Source: Schaalia georgiae DSM 6843
GTDB taxonomy: Bacteria > Actinomycetota > Actinomycetes > Actinomycetales > Actinomycetaceae
Direction: 5' to 3'
Assembly: GCF_000429245.1 (NCBI RefSeq)
Contig: NZ_AUBM01000006.1
Location: 131,051-195,050 of the forward strand
Length of the DNA stretch: 64,000 bases
Each line of letters begins with the position of its first letter. Position 1 is the stretch's first letter. Below the pieces are notes generated by a model. It saw only the letters and a list, made by a program, of their open reading frames with translations. It did no database searches and was not told where the DNA came from. Positions 51,238 to 61,344 of the stretch are shown in pieces. The translations under genes and the position numbers were made by a program.

Positions 51238-53481
51238 TCACGCCGCATGCGCCCAGCCGCCTGTGGCGAGCGCCCAAGTGCCGATCATGATGGCGGCGCA
51301 GACCAGTACGACGCCGAGGCGGGCCCAGGGGGGCCGCAGCCACCGGTTGCAACCCAGGGCGAACCCCTTCTTGAGATCCCGCGTGAAGGGAGTGAGCCAG
51401 CACAGCACCAAGGCGCAGGCTGCCAGTGCCCAGACGATGGCCGCCCTGTCGGGGTCAGTGAGCCACGGATCGGCACTCACGACCGGATCCACCTCGGTCA
51501 TCATCCGCGCGGGCCACTCCCACAGCGCCCTTCCCCCGATGGAGTAGGACACGAACCCCCACAGCAGGTAGGGGACGGCTCCTCCCAGGAGGACGCCCGC
51601 GGCCAGTTGCACGAGGCAGCGCACCGTCAGCAGCGGCGTCATGAGCAAGGCGACAGGGCCGTCGCTGGAGCGGGGCCCCCCGTGCTTGCTGCGGCGGCGG
51701 CCGACCCATCCGGCCAGCGCTCCTCCCAGTGAGACAGCGGTGAGCACGGCGCCCACCAGCAGGGTTCCGCCGAGTCCCATCGCCAGTGGCGCCACGGCGA
51801 GCGCCGCCATGACCGCTGCCCCGGTCAGCCAGGGGGTCTTCGGGGAGCCGGGGTCACCGGGCGCGGCCCCCCAGGGGGGAACCGGCTGGGCGCCGCCCGG
51901 GACCGCCCCCGCCCACCCTGCCGCCTGCTGGGGGCCCTGCCCGGCTACGGGTGCCCATGGCCCCGTCTGGTAGGGGATGGGCGCGGGCACGGGGGCGTAT
52001 CCGGGCCCGGCGCCCGACGGCGGCGCGTAGGGCTGCGGGGGACCGGGGAAGGCCGAGGGGTCCGCGTGCGCCCCGGGCGGGTACACCCGCGTCGCGTCGG
52101 CGTCGTAGCCGCCGGGCGGGAGCACCCGTGTGGTCTCGCCGTCATAGCCGTCCCGGCCCCCGTCCCCGCCGGAGCCCGAAAGGGGGTAGACCTCGGTGGC
52201 CCCGTCGGCGTAGCCGCCGGGCGGGAACACCCGTGTGGTCTCGCCGTCATAGCTGTCCCGGCCCCCGCCCCCGCCGGAGCCCGAAAGGGGGTAGACCTCG
52301 GTGGCCCCGTCGTCGTAGTCCCCGTCAGAGCCCAAGGGGGGGTAGACCTCGGTGGCCCCGTCGTCGTGGCCGTCCCGGCCTCCGTAGTCGGCACCCTCCC
52401 CCGCGCCGTCCTCGTGCAAGCGCCAGGTGTGGCTGGCCCCGTCCCACTCCCACGGGTCTTCCCCGTCGGTGTCCGCCTCGTCGGAGCCGGAGGCGCCCTG
52501 AGCGGCGCCATCCACCCCTGGCGGACCATCGACGACTGGCAGCGCCGCGCCGGCGGACGGGCGTGCGGGCGCCTCGTCCCATTGGGGGGGCGCCGCGATC
52601 TCCTGCGGATCCGAGGACAACGAAACCGTCCGCTCGCCGGTATTGAGCAGTTCCGCCCAGTTGACGCTCGCGTAGTCGAGCTCGCCGGGCGCCCACCCCA
52701 CGGCGTCCATGAGGTCCGCGACGACCAGGGAGGGCGAGGGCCGCCCTTCCGGCTCGGTGCCCAGGCCCGCGCTCAGGGCGGCTACGATCCGCGGACTCAA
52801 GCCCGCCAGATCCGGCTCGCCCTGCATGACGCGCAGGATGGTGGCCTTCATGCCCCCCCTGCCGAAAGGGGGCCTACCAGTGGCGCAGGACAGCAGGGTC
52901 GCGCACCACGCCCACCAGTCGCTGTCGCGGCTCGGCGGGCGCCCCGCGAGCAGTTCGGGAGCCGTGTAGCCGGCGGTCCCCGAGACTAAGCCGGTGCTGG
53001 TCAGGTGCTCGTCCTCGGCACCCATGGCGATGCCGAAGTCGATGAGGACGGGTCCGCGCTGGGAGCAGATGATATTGGAGGGCTTGATATCGCGGTGGAT
53101 GACATCCGCCCGGTGGACGGCGGCGATCGTCGACGCCAAGTGGAAGGACAGCGCCGCGACGCCCCTCATGGGGACCGGGCCCGATTTGACGACCTCGGCC
53201 AGGGTGGGGCCCGCGACGTACTCGGAAACGACGAAGGGCTGCGAGGCGTCAGTCTCCGCGTCGACGATGTGCGCCACGAACGGGCTCTGCACGGCGTTGA
53301 CCGTCCGCGTCTCGCGGCGCAGACGGGCGCGCGCGGCGTCGGAGGAGGTCAGGGCCGGGTGCAGGGCCTTGAGGGCGACGGCAGTACCGCCGCCGTCCTC
53401 CGCCAGCCACACGGTGCCCGCACCCCCTGTGCCGAGCCTGCGGATCAGCCGGTATCCGCCGAGGTTCTTTCCTTCTTCCAC
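51238..53481 (-). CDS. Ser/Thr protein kinase with T[ER]VYP repeat linker and C-terminal membrane helices
   Basis: The 747-aa protein has an N-terminal kinase domain (residues ~8-270) with GTGGAGTV, Lys in VALKAL (K38), HRDIKPSN (129-136), DFG (148-150) and APE. The linker (about 370-480) contains six copies of a motif of the type DGATEVYP or DGETTRVFP within Gly/Ser-rich spacers, then a Pro/Gly/Ala-rich stretch. The C-terminus has about five membrane helices instead of an ectodomain. The repeated Thr before acidic or aromatic residues look like phosphorylation and FHA docking sites (inference). It is divergent from the orphan sugar ATPase. Confidence 0.88.
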   Translation of the reverse strand: MEEGKNLGGYRLIRRLGTGGAGTVWLAEDGGGTAVALKALHPALTSSDAARARLRRETRTVNAVQSPFVAHIVDAETDASQPFVVSEYVAGPTLAEVVKSGPVPMRGVAALSFHLASTIAAVHRADVIHRDIKPSNIICSQRGPVLIDFGIAMGAEDEHLTSTGLVSGTAGYTAPELLAGRPPSRDSDWWAWCATLLSCATGRPPFGRGGMKATILRVMQGEPDLAGLSPRIVAALSAGLGTEPEGRPSPSLVVADLMDAVGWAPGELDYASVNWAELLNTGERTVSLSSDPQEIAAPPQWDEAPARPSAGAALPVVDGPPGVDGAAQGASGSDEADTDGEDPWEWDGASHTWRLHEDGAGEGADYGGRDGHDDGATEVYPPLGSDGDYDDGATEVYPLSGSGGGGGRDSYDGETTRVFPPGGYADGATEVYPLSGSGGDGGRDGYDGETTRVLPPGGYDADATRVYPPGAHADPSAFPGPPQPYAPPSGAGPGYAPVPAPIPYQTGPWAPVAGQGPQQAAGWAGAVPGGAQPVPPWGAAPGDPGSPKTPWLTGAAVMAALAVAPLAMGLGGTLLVGAVLTAVSLGGALAGWVGRRRSKHGGPRSSDGPVALLMTPLLTVRCLVQLAAGVLLGGAVPYLLWGFVSYSIGGRALWEWPARMMTEVDPVVSADPWLTDPDRAAIVWALAACALVLCWLTPFTRDLKKGFALGCNRWLRPPWARLGVVLVCAAIMIGTWALATGGWAHAA
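52060..52360 (-). repeat. DNA repeats coding for the T[ER]VYP motifs of the kinase
   Basis: Two unit types alternate inside the kinase gene: a block coding TEVYP plus SGSGG and a block coding ETTRV plus PPGG, each recurring with near-identical DNA over about 300 bp. The arrangement is prone to slippage, so copy number may vary between strains. Confidence 0.7.
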
Positions 53482-53570
53482 CCGTCCAGATTACAAGGGC
53501 GGCCACCCGTTTCCAGCGAACCGCCATCCACTCCCCGGAAACGGCTGGACCACCCCTACGGGAACACCCC

Positions 53571-53633
53571 TGTACACACCACCGCGCCACGTGCTATTTT
53601 TTCAGTGGCGACATTCCCGGAATGGTCCGGGAA
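53571..53633 (+). promoter_or_regulatory. Promoter and inverted repeat in the leader of the orphan sugar ATPase
   Basis: TGTACA (53571) and an extended -10, TGCTATTTT (53592-53600), are 18 bp apart. Just downstream is the perfect inverted repeat TTCCCGGA-ATGG-TCCGGGAA (53614-53633), well placed for a repressor or as an RNA hairpin. The remaining ~80 nt leader shows no other feature. Confidence 0.45.
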
Positions 53634-53715
53634 CAGAGCCACGTGGGCGAAGACGCTCCACGGACACCCACAACGGATCGTCCGGCACGTACCTGCCGGT
53701 GGGAAGGAATCGCAT

Positions 53716-54846
<1,131 letters not shown>

Positions 54847-54874
54847 GCGGCACCAGAGGGAGCTGACGGGAGTC

Positions 54875-54910
54875 GGGTCCCGGCCCCGCGGAACAGCGGG
54901 GCCGGGACCC
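54875..54910 (+). terminator. Strong hairpin terminator after the sugar ATPase
   Basis: A perfect 15-bp stem (GGGTCCCGGCCCCGC and complement) with the loop GGAACA lies 28 bp past the stop. No T-run follows, as often in GC-rich Actinobacteria. Confidence 0.75.
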
Positions 54911-55016
54911 CTCTCCGTGTGACGCGAGCGGGATTGGTGCACCGCCGCCCTTGTGGTGTTCGCCGCGACCCCGACGCGCAGCCCGCAGGACGTTTACCCA
55001 GGCCACCGTCCAGTGA

Positions 55017-55028
55017 GACAATACAGGC
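55017..55028 (+). promoter_or_regulatory. Leaderless promoter box (GACAAT-N6-ATG)
   Basis: GACAAT is followed by ACAGGC and the ATG at 55029; no ribosome binding site is visible. Confidence 0.45.
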
Positions 55029-56294
55029 ATGCCTGAAACTATGGAGATCACGGCGGCGAACGTCGACCCCGCCCTCCTCGACCTCCCGTGGGACACCCCC
55101 CTCCAGGAATGGCCCGACTCCATCCTGGCCGCCCTTCCGCGCGGCATCTCGCGCCACATCGTGCGCTTCGTCAACCTGTCGGGCCGGATCCTGGCGGTCA
55201 AGGAGATCGGTTCCTCCGTCGCCCACCACGAGTACGACATGCTGCGCGACTTGGCGCGTCTGGGCGCCCCATCCGTCATCCCCACGGCCGTGGTCACCGG
55301 CCGCACGTCGCCGACCGGAGAAGAGCTCAACGCGGCGCTGGTGACCGAACACCTCACCTTCTCCCTGCCCTACCGCGCGCTCTTCTCGCTGAGAATGCGC
55401 CCCGACACCGCCTCGCGCCTCATCGACGCGCTGGCCCTGCTGCTGGTCCGGCTGCACCTGCTGGGCTTCTACTGGGGCGACGTGTCCCTGTCCAACACGC
55501 TGTTCCGCCGCGACGCGGGCGCGTTCTCCGCGTACCTGGTGGACGCGGAGACCGGCGAACTCCACCCGCGGCTGACCGATGGGCAGCGCGAGTACGACGT
55601 CGACCTCGCCCGCACGAACATCATCGGCGAACTCATGGACCTGCAGGCCGGCGGCTACTTCCCCGACGACGCCGACCCCATCGAGATCGGGGACCGGATC
55701 TGTGCCCAGTACGGCCTCCTGTGGAATGAGCTCACAGGGGAGGAAACCATAAGCCGGGGCCAGCGGCGCTACAAGGTGTCCGAACGCATCCGCCGCCTCA
55801 ACGACCTGGGTTTCGACGTCGCCGAACTGCGGATGGCCTCAGACGCCTCGGGCGAGCACCTCAGCATCCAGCCGAAGGTCGTCGACGCGGGCCACCACCA
55901 CCGCAAACTCATGCGCCTGACCGGCATGGACGTCGGCGAGAACCAGGCCAGGCGCCTTCTGGCGGACATCGACTCGTGGCGGGCCACGACGGGCCGCTCC
56001 GCCACGCCCATCGAGCTGGCCGCCCACGAGTGGCTGACCGACGAGTTCACCCCGGTCGTCACAGCAGTCCCCCCGGCCCTGGCGGCGAAGCTCGAGCCCG
56101 CGCAGATCTACCACGAGTTCCTCGACCACCGCTGGTACCTGGCGCAGCAGGCGGGCCACGACCTCCCCCGCGACGAGGTGATCCGCTCGTACATCGACAC
56201 GATCCTGCCGGGCAAGCCCGACGAGGCGGTGCTGCTCGACCCCGGCGAGGCCGGCGCCCCGGCCTCAGCGGCGTCCAACCCCGACCTGTGGTGA
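55029..56294 (+). CDS. DUF4032 / lipopolysaccharide-kinase-like protein
   Basis: The 421-aa protein has an N-terminal atypical-kinase-like region: VRFVNLSGRILAVKEI (strand with Lys), HEYDMLRDL, VRLHLLGFYWGDVSLSNTLF (catalytic-loop-like with Asp and Asn) and AYLVDAETGEL (metal-binding Asp). A DUF4032 domain (YHEFLDHRWYLAQQAGHD) follows. It is conserved in Actinobacteria without known substrate. It precedes the glycerophosphodiesterase gene by 62 bp on the same strand. Confidence 0.85.
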   Translation: MPETMEITAANVDPALLDLPWDTPLQEWPDSILAALPRGISRHIVRFVNLSGRILAVKEIGSSVAHHEYDMLRDLARLGAPSVIPTAVVTGRTSPTGEELNAALVTEHLTFSLPYRALFSLRMRPDTASRLIDALALLLVRLHLLGFYWGDVSLSNTLFRRDAGAFSAYLVDAETGELHPRLTDGQREYDVDLARTNIIGELMDLQAGGYFPDDADPIEIGDRICAQYGLLWNELTGEETISRGQRRYKVSERIRRLNDLGFDVAELRMASDASGEHLSIQPKVVDAGHHHRKLMRLTGMDVGENQARRLLADIDSWRATTGRSATPIELAAHEWLTDEFTPVVTAVPPALAAKLEPAQIYHEFLDHRWYLAQQAGHDLPRDEVIRSYIDTILPGKPDEAVLLDPGEAGAPASAASNPDLW

Positions 56295-56356
56295 CCGCGC
56301 CGACGGCACCCAATGGCGCACAATGGGTGCGCCCGGCAACACGACCTGGAGGAACC

Positions 56357-57109
56357 ATGACGCCACTGCCCCGCATCATCGCCCACCGCGGCGCGAGCTC
56401 CTTGGCCCCCGAGAACACGATCGCCGCCTTCGCCAAGGCGATGGAGGTGGGCGCGCGCTGGTTCGAGTTCGACGTGGGCGTCATCGGCGACGGTTCCCTG
56501 ATCGTCATGCACGACGACACGCTGGACCGGACTACGACCGGTTCGGGCGGCTACGACGGCCTCGCCTTCTCCGACATCCGCAAGCTGGACGCGGGGCGCT
56601 GGTTCTCCGGCACGTACCGTTTCGAGCGCGTTCCCGAGGCCGCTGACGCGATCGAGTTCGGCAACACCGCGCAAATGGGCATGCACCTGGAGGTCAAGCC
56701 CTGCCGCCGGAATCCGCTCCTGCGGGAACGCCTCGTCGAGGCACTGGCCGTTGCCGTCGACGCCGTGGGCGACCCCGCGCACTTCGTCGTGTCCTCCTTC
56801 GACCACGACCTGTTGGCCTCGTTCCACGGGGCGCGCCCCGACGTTGCCCTCGGCTGGCTCGTCAAAAGGGGCGAGACCCCCTTCTCGTGGCGCGGGGGCG
56901 CCGATGCCCTGGGCTGCGCGGCGGTGCACCCGCCGCTGGAGGGACTGACCGAGGAGGAGGTCGCGGAGATGCGTGCGACGGGCTTCGACGTCAACGTCTG
57001 GACCGTCAACGATGTCGAGTGCGCAGAGCGGCTGGCCCAGTGGGGCGTGACAGGCGTGTTCACGGACGTTCCGCAGGACTTCCCGGCCGAGGCCCTGGCG
57101 CGCCTCTGA
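56357..57109 (+). CDS. Glycerophosphodiester phosphodiesterase
   Basis: The 250-aa cytoplasmic enzyme has the GDPD motifs: IIAHRGASSLAPENT, FEFDVG, DDTLDRTT, HLEVKP and WTVND. It hydrolyses glycerophosphodiesters to glycerol-3-phosphate and an alcohol. The second residue of the usual E-x-D metal pair is present (FEFD). GGAGGA precedes ATG 56357. There is no signal peptide, so it acts on imported or recycled phospholipid head groups. Confidence 0.93.
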   Translation: MTPLPRIIAHRGASSLAPENTIAAFAKAMEVGARWFEFDVGVIGDGSLIVMHDDTLDRTTTGSGGYDGLAFSDIRKLDAGRWFSGTYRFERVPEAADAIEFGNTAQMGMHLEVKPCRRNPLLRERLVEALAVAVDAVGDPAHFVVSSFDHDLLASFHGARPDVALGWLVKRGETPFSWRGGADALGCAAVHPPLEGLTEEEVAEMRATGFDVNVWTVNDVECAERLAQWGVTGVFTDVPQDFPAEALARL

Positions 57110-57193
57110 CCGGCGTCGGCCGCCGCCCCGGCCGGAGCCCGCGCCCGCCGACTGCTCCGGGGCGGTCCTCCGCTCCGGTCGGCGGGCGCCCGC

Positions 57194-58396
57194 TCAGCCC
57201 TGACGGCGCAGGTAGCGCTTGGCGACGTGCTTGGCCAGGGAGAGCTCCGCGATGGAGTCGACCAGCATGAGGGCGCCGACAACGCCCGCGAACCGGGTCC
57301 ACCCCGAGCGCGGCGACGAGGCGCGCGCCGCCGTCACGACCAGGCCGGTGCCGATAATGGCTTCCGCGCCGACGGCGGCGTGGATCAGCCAGGGGCGCTG
57401 GACGGCGACGGATTCGTAGGAGTTCCACAGCGGTTTCACAGCGGATTCGGGCTCGCCGAGCATGATATCGACGCTGCGCCCGATGGCGTTGGAGATGCCG
57501 CGTGCCAGGTGCACGGTGACGCCCTCGACCTCGGACGCCTCGGTGGCCCCCAGGAGGAACCCCGCGACTCCGGCGGGCAGTCCGAGCGCCTTGACGACCT
57601 TCCACACGGACTCCTCGCCGTGCGTGGTGGTCGCGGTGGCCCACAGCGCAGCCGGGTCGGCGCCGGGGACGGCCGCGGCGATGGCCTCCAGGTCGGGGCG
57701 GTCGCCGACCAGGTCGATGACCTCGTCCGGCAGTTCGGAGGCCTTGGCGCGGGCGCCGGGGACGAGCGCCGTTTCCATGCCCCAGTTGTGGCTGACGATG
57801 TGCTCGATGTGGTCGTCGGTGACCAAGAGGACTTGGAACTCCGAGTCGGACACGGAGAGGGTGACCAAGGGGAGCTCCCCGAAGTTCCACCCTTCCTTCT
57901 CAGGGGGCAGCTCGGCCAGGAGGGCGCGGTGCCCCTCGTCGAGTTCGAGGTCGCCCAAGTCGACGCCCTCAAGGGCGGCGAGCAGGGGGACGGAGGAGGC
58001 GGGGGTGCGCCCTATCTCGACGATGCGGGTCGGTGCGCCTTCCCCGTCGGCACTGGGGGCCCCGTTTTCCGAGGCGGCACGGCCCAGGGGGGAGTCGCCC
58101 TGGGGAAGGTGGTCCGCAGTGGTGGAGCCGATGCGCACCTCGGCCTTGAAGAGGACGGCGATGTCCTCGGCGAGCTCTTCGAGGGCGGGGCCGGCCTCGA
58201 CCTGCTCGGAGCCGACCGGGACCGTGGCAATGTGCTCCCCATCGGTGGCGACCGTGAGGCCGAGCATGTGCGGGGTCGAGGCGAACCATTCGAGTTGGGC
58301 GAGCACTCCGCGTTCGTGCAACTCCTCGCGGACGGCGTTGGGATCCAGCTCGTTGCCGATTATCATGCCTTCCGCGCGGGTCCAGTCCTGGGTCAT
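57194..58396 (-). CDS. Hypothetical protein with C-terminal membrane helices
   Basis: The 400-aa protein has a soluble N-terminal ~280 residues with alternating helices and strands in what looks like two related subdomains, and two hydrophobic helices near the C-terminus (AVGAEAIIGTGLVVTAA and FAGVVGALMLVDSIAEL), ending in a basic tail. I do not recognise the family. AAAGGG lies eight bases before the ATG. It converges with the glycerophosphodiesterase gene. The 288 bp upstream (58397-58684) contain no gene and only a weakly AT-rich stretch near 58500-58560. Confidence 0.7.
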   Translation of the reverse strand: MTQDWTRAEGMIIGNELDPNAVREELHERGVLAQLEWFASTPHMLGLTVATDGEHIATVPVGSEQVEAGPALEELAEDIAVLFKAEVRIGSTTADHLPQGDSPLGRAASENGAPSADGEGAPTRIVEIGRTPASSVPLLAALEGVDLGDLELDEGHRALLAELPPEKEGWNFGELPLVTLSVSDSEFQVLLVTDDHIEHIVSHNWGMETALVPGARAKASELPDEVIDLVGDRPDLEAIAAAVPGADPAALWATATTTHGEESVWKVVKALGLPAGVAGFLLGATEASEVEGVTVHLARGISNAIGRSVDIMLGEPESAVKPLWNSYESVAVQRPWLIHAAVGAEAIIGTGLVVTAARASSPRSGWTRFAGVVGALMLVDSIAELSLAKHVAKRYLRRQG

Positions 58397-58684
58397 GGCG
58401 CCTATCCCTTTCGCTGTTGCGGCGCCCTCATCGCGCCGCGGTTACCCCTATTGTGGCGCATGGCGCCCATGGTTGGCGACTACTTGCGCGAACCAAATCC
58501 GACACAAGATGGCACAGTTCCTGAAAGATTCGGACCGTGAAACTGATGTCAGACGAATAATCCAGGATCGGGGCGGCCGCGGACCGACTCCCAGGACCCG
58601 CTCCAGCGCAGGGGCACGGGCAAGGGCGCAGGACCGTGGAACCCCGCGCCCCAGCGCCGAGCGCCCGAGCGGGCCCACTCCCCC

Positions 58685-59383
58685 TCATAATTGTTCGGTG
58701 CCACCCCATTCGACCGCGGTGAATCCCGCCCGCGGGGGCGGGGGCGTGAGGGTTTGCGGCCGGACAACGGTGGAGGCGTCGGCCTCGCGGATCGTCATGA
58801 ACACCCGGATGAACGTATCGGGGACGATCTGCTCGCCGGAGGCGTCGGTGAAACCGTAGGAGGCGCGCTGCGTGTAGGCGCTCGCATCAAAAGACACGAA
58901 TGTGTACTCGTGAGAGCGGATACGGGGCGCCCAGAAGGCGATGAAGTCGGCGGCCTCCCGATCGCTGAGTCCGAGCTGGGCGAGCTTGTCTTCCAAGAAG
59001 GGCACCGCCTCGTCGCGGGATACGACAAAGCCGCTGCCGGGTTCGGGCAGCGCCATCGTCGCATCCCAGAAGAGGGAAGGATACGTGCGCCCGGACGCAT
59101 CCATGAGCGTGCCGTCGGTCGCGGCATCGACGGTCCACGAGGCTCGGGTGCGCCCGTCAGCGGAGACGGCCTGGTCCGGGGCCGGGTACACGGTGTCGAG
59201 GGTCCCCTCCAGATCCAGCGTCACCGTTACCGCCTGCTCCTGCTCCGGATACAGGTACAGCACCGGCTTGTACGCCCTCTGATCCTCCATCGCGTGGGAG
59301 ACCTCGAGGAAGAGTACAACCGCAGCACACAAGGCCACAACCACGAGTAGTATCTGCAGTATTCTCTTCAGTATTCTTTTCAC
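58685..59383 (-). CDS. Membrane-anchored surface protein of the KPVLYLYPE family, copy 1
   Basis: The 232-aa protein has an uncleaved-looking N-terminal membrane helix (ILLVVVALCAAVVLFLEV) and an extracellular domain with landmarks KPVLYLYPE, SLFWDA, ADFIAFWAPRI, TFIRVFMTI and a C-terminal FTAVEWGG. The KPV[IL]YLYPE...FW pattern marks a widespread family of uncharacterised surface proteins in Gram-positives. Start GTG 59383 follows GGGGGG. A lipoprotein paralogue lies at 61345-62013, on the other side of the flotillin gene. Confidence 0.75.
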   Translation of the reverse strand: MKRILKRILQILLVVVALCAAVVLFLEVSHAMEDQRAYKPVLYLYPEQEQAVTVTLDLEGTLDTVYPAPDQAVSADGRTRASWTVDAATDGTLMDASGRTYPSLFWDATMALPEPGSGFVVSRDEAVPFLEDKLAQLGLSDREAADFIAFWAPRIRSHEYTFVSFDASAYTQRASYGFTDASGEQIVPDTFIRVFMTIREADASTVVRPQTLTPPPPRAGFTAVEWGGTEQL

Positions 59384-59540
59384 GGCATCCCCCCACTCCT
59401 GATACGCCCGTCGTTGGGTCGTCGCTTGCCGCTTCCGGCAGTTTTCTCATCATAGGATCCGTGTTCGCCTCGTTTCAAGCCCCTCACAAGGGATGACAAA
59501 CCTCTGACCACGCCACGCGCCCACGAGCGACGAGCCAATG

Positions 59541-59569
59541 TTGAGTGATGCACCGCACGCTGCTATTCT
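59541..59569 (+). promoter_or_regulatory. Promoter of the flotillin gene
   Basis: TTGAGT and TATTCT are separated by exactly 17 bp and lie 60 bp before the ATG at 59629. The rest of the 245-bp gap (59384-59628) holds no gene. Confidence 0.6.
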
Positions 59570-59628
59570 GACCTGTTGCGCGGCGTTCAGCGCACGAGCG
59601 CCGCATCCCGAAATGAAAGCAATATGCC

Positions 59629-61101
59629 ATGTCAATTCCATCGATCGCGGCGCTCGTTATCGGCGGCGTCGTCCTGGTCTTCCTGTTCCTGTGGGCGAGC
59701 TTCGTCTCCGCCTCCCCCGGTGAGATCAAGGTGATTTCCGGGCCCCGCGGCCAGAGGGTCCTGCACGGGAAGACGGGGTGGAAGGTCCCCCTGTTGGAGC
59801 GCGTCGATTCCATGACCGCGTCGATGATCTCGGTCGACGCCCAGACAACGGACTTCGTTCCCACGAACGATTACATCAACGTCCGCGTGGACGCCGCCGT
59901 CAAAGTCCGTATCGCGACTGACGACCCCACGCTCTTCCGCGCCGCGACCCGCAACTTCCTTTACAAGGAGACGCGCGAGATCTCCGAGGAGGTCCGCGAC
60001 ACTTTGGAGGGGCACCTGCGCGCCATCATCGGGCAGATGAAGCTCACGGACATCATCACGGACCGTGCGGCCTTCTCCGAGCGCGTCCAGGAGAACGCGA
60101 CGCTCGACTTGGAGGAGATGGGCCTGGAGATCGTCGCCTTCAACATCCAGAACGTGACGGACCAGAACGGGGTCATCGACAACCTGGGCATCGACAACAC
60201 GGAGCAGATCCGCAAGACTGCGGCCATCGCGAAAGCGAACGCCCAGAAGGAGGTCGCGCAGGCAACCGCGGTGGCGGAGAAAGAGGCGAACGACGCCCAG
60301 GTCGCGTCCCAGCTGGAGATCGCTCAGAAGCAGACGGACCTGGCCAAACGCCAGGCCGCGCTGAAGGTCGAGGCGGATACGGAGAAGGCGAAAGCGGACG
60401 CCGCCTATGAGATCCAGTCCCAGGTCCAGCGCCGAGACATCGAGCGGGAGACCGCCCAAGCTGACATCGTCAAGCAGGAGCAACAGGCCGTCATCAAGGA
60501 GAAGGAGGTCGTGGTCACCCGCCAGGCCCTGCAGGCGGAGGTGAACGCGAAGGCGGACGCGGACCGCTACGCCATGGAGAAGAAGGCCGACGCCGCCCTG
60601 TACACGCGCCAGCGCGACGCCGAGGCCGAAGCATTCGAGCGCACGAAGAAGGCCGACGCCGACAAGCAGGCGATGCTGGCCGAGGCCCAGGGCATCGAGG
60701 CGCGGGGACGCGCTGAGGCGACCGCCATCGGCGCGAAGCTCACTGCCGAGGCCGAGGGTCTGGAGAAGAAGGCCGAGGCAATGACGAAGATGAACCAGGC
60801 CGCGGTCCTCGAGATGTACTTCCGGGCACTTCCCGAGGTCGCCCGCGCAATCGCCGAGCCCTTGGCCAATGTCGATTCGATCACGATGTACGGCGAGGGC
60901 AACAGCGCTCAAATGGTCGCCGACATCACGAAGTCGATCACCCAGGTCAACTCTGGCCTGGGCGATTCGCTGGGTCTGAACCTCCAGCAGCTGTTCTCGG
61001 CCCTCGTGGGTGCGAAACTGGTGTCGCCCACTATCGCCGACGCTGTGGAGGAGGGCGTGCGCGGGGCGGCGAAGCCCCAGGACCGGTCGCCGAAGGCCTG
61101 A
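59629..61101 (+). CDS. Flotillin-like SPFH/band 7 protein
   Basis: The 490-aa protein has an N-terminal membrane helix (about residues 6-26), an SPFH domain (about 28-190; VISGPRGQRVL, VDAAVKVRI) and a long coiled-coil domain rich in Ala, Glu and Lys with EA repeats (about 195-390), then a C-terminal oligomerisation region. This is the FloT/YuaG plan of proteins that organise membrane microdomains. It is transcribed from its own promoter and flanked by two paralogous surface-protein genes, which may be functionally linked. Confidence 0.92.
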   Translation: MSIPSIAALVIGGVVLVFLFLWASFVSASPGEIKVISGPRGQRVLHGKTGWKVPLLERVDSMTASMISVDAQTTDFVPTNDYINVRVDAAVKVRIATDDPTLFRAATRNFLYKETREISEEVRDTLEGHLRAIIGQMKLTDIITDRAAFSERVQENATLDLEEMGLEIVAFNIQNVTDQNGVIDNLGIDNTEQIRKTAAIAKANAQKEVAQATAVAEKEANDAQVASQLEIAQKQTDLAKRQAALKVEADTEKAKADAAYEIQSQVQRRDIERETAQADIVKQEQQAVIKEKEVVVTRQALQAEVNAKADADRYAMEKKADAALYTRQRDAEAEAFERTKKADADKQAMLAEAQGIEARGRAEATAIGAKLTAEAEGLEKKAEAMTKMNQAAVLEMYFRALPEVARAIAEPLANVDSITMYGEGNSAQMVADITKSITQVNSGLGDSLGLNLQQLFSALVGAKLVSPTIADAVEEGVRGAAKPQDRSPKA

Positions 61102-61344
61102 GCGGATCCCACCGCCGAAAGCGGGAGGCCGTACGACCGCTGCGCCGAGCGCCTGAGAGGACCCACCGTCCGGCGGTAGTCGCTCTGCCCGGCCCGCGAC
61201 CGCGTGGGCCCAGCTCCACAGCCCTTCCATTCGGGCCTGCTCTCCACGAGTGCCCGCGTCCCCTCACTGGGGTCGCGGGCACTGGTGTGTCACGGTTGTA
61301 TGCTCATAGTTCGGCGCCGAGTGCCTCAGCGGGCCCGCTCCCTC

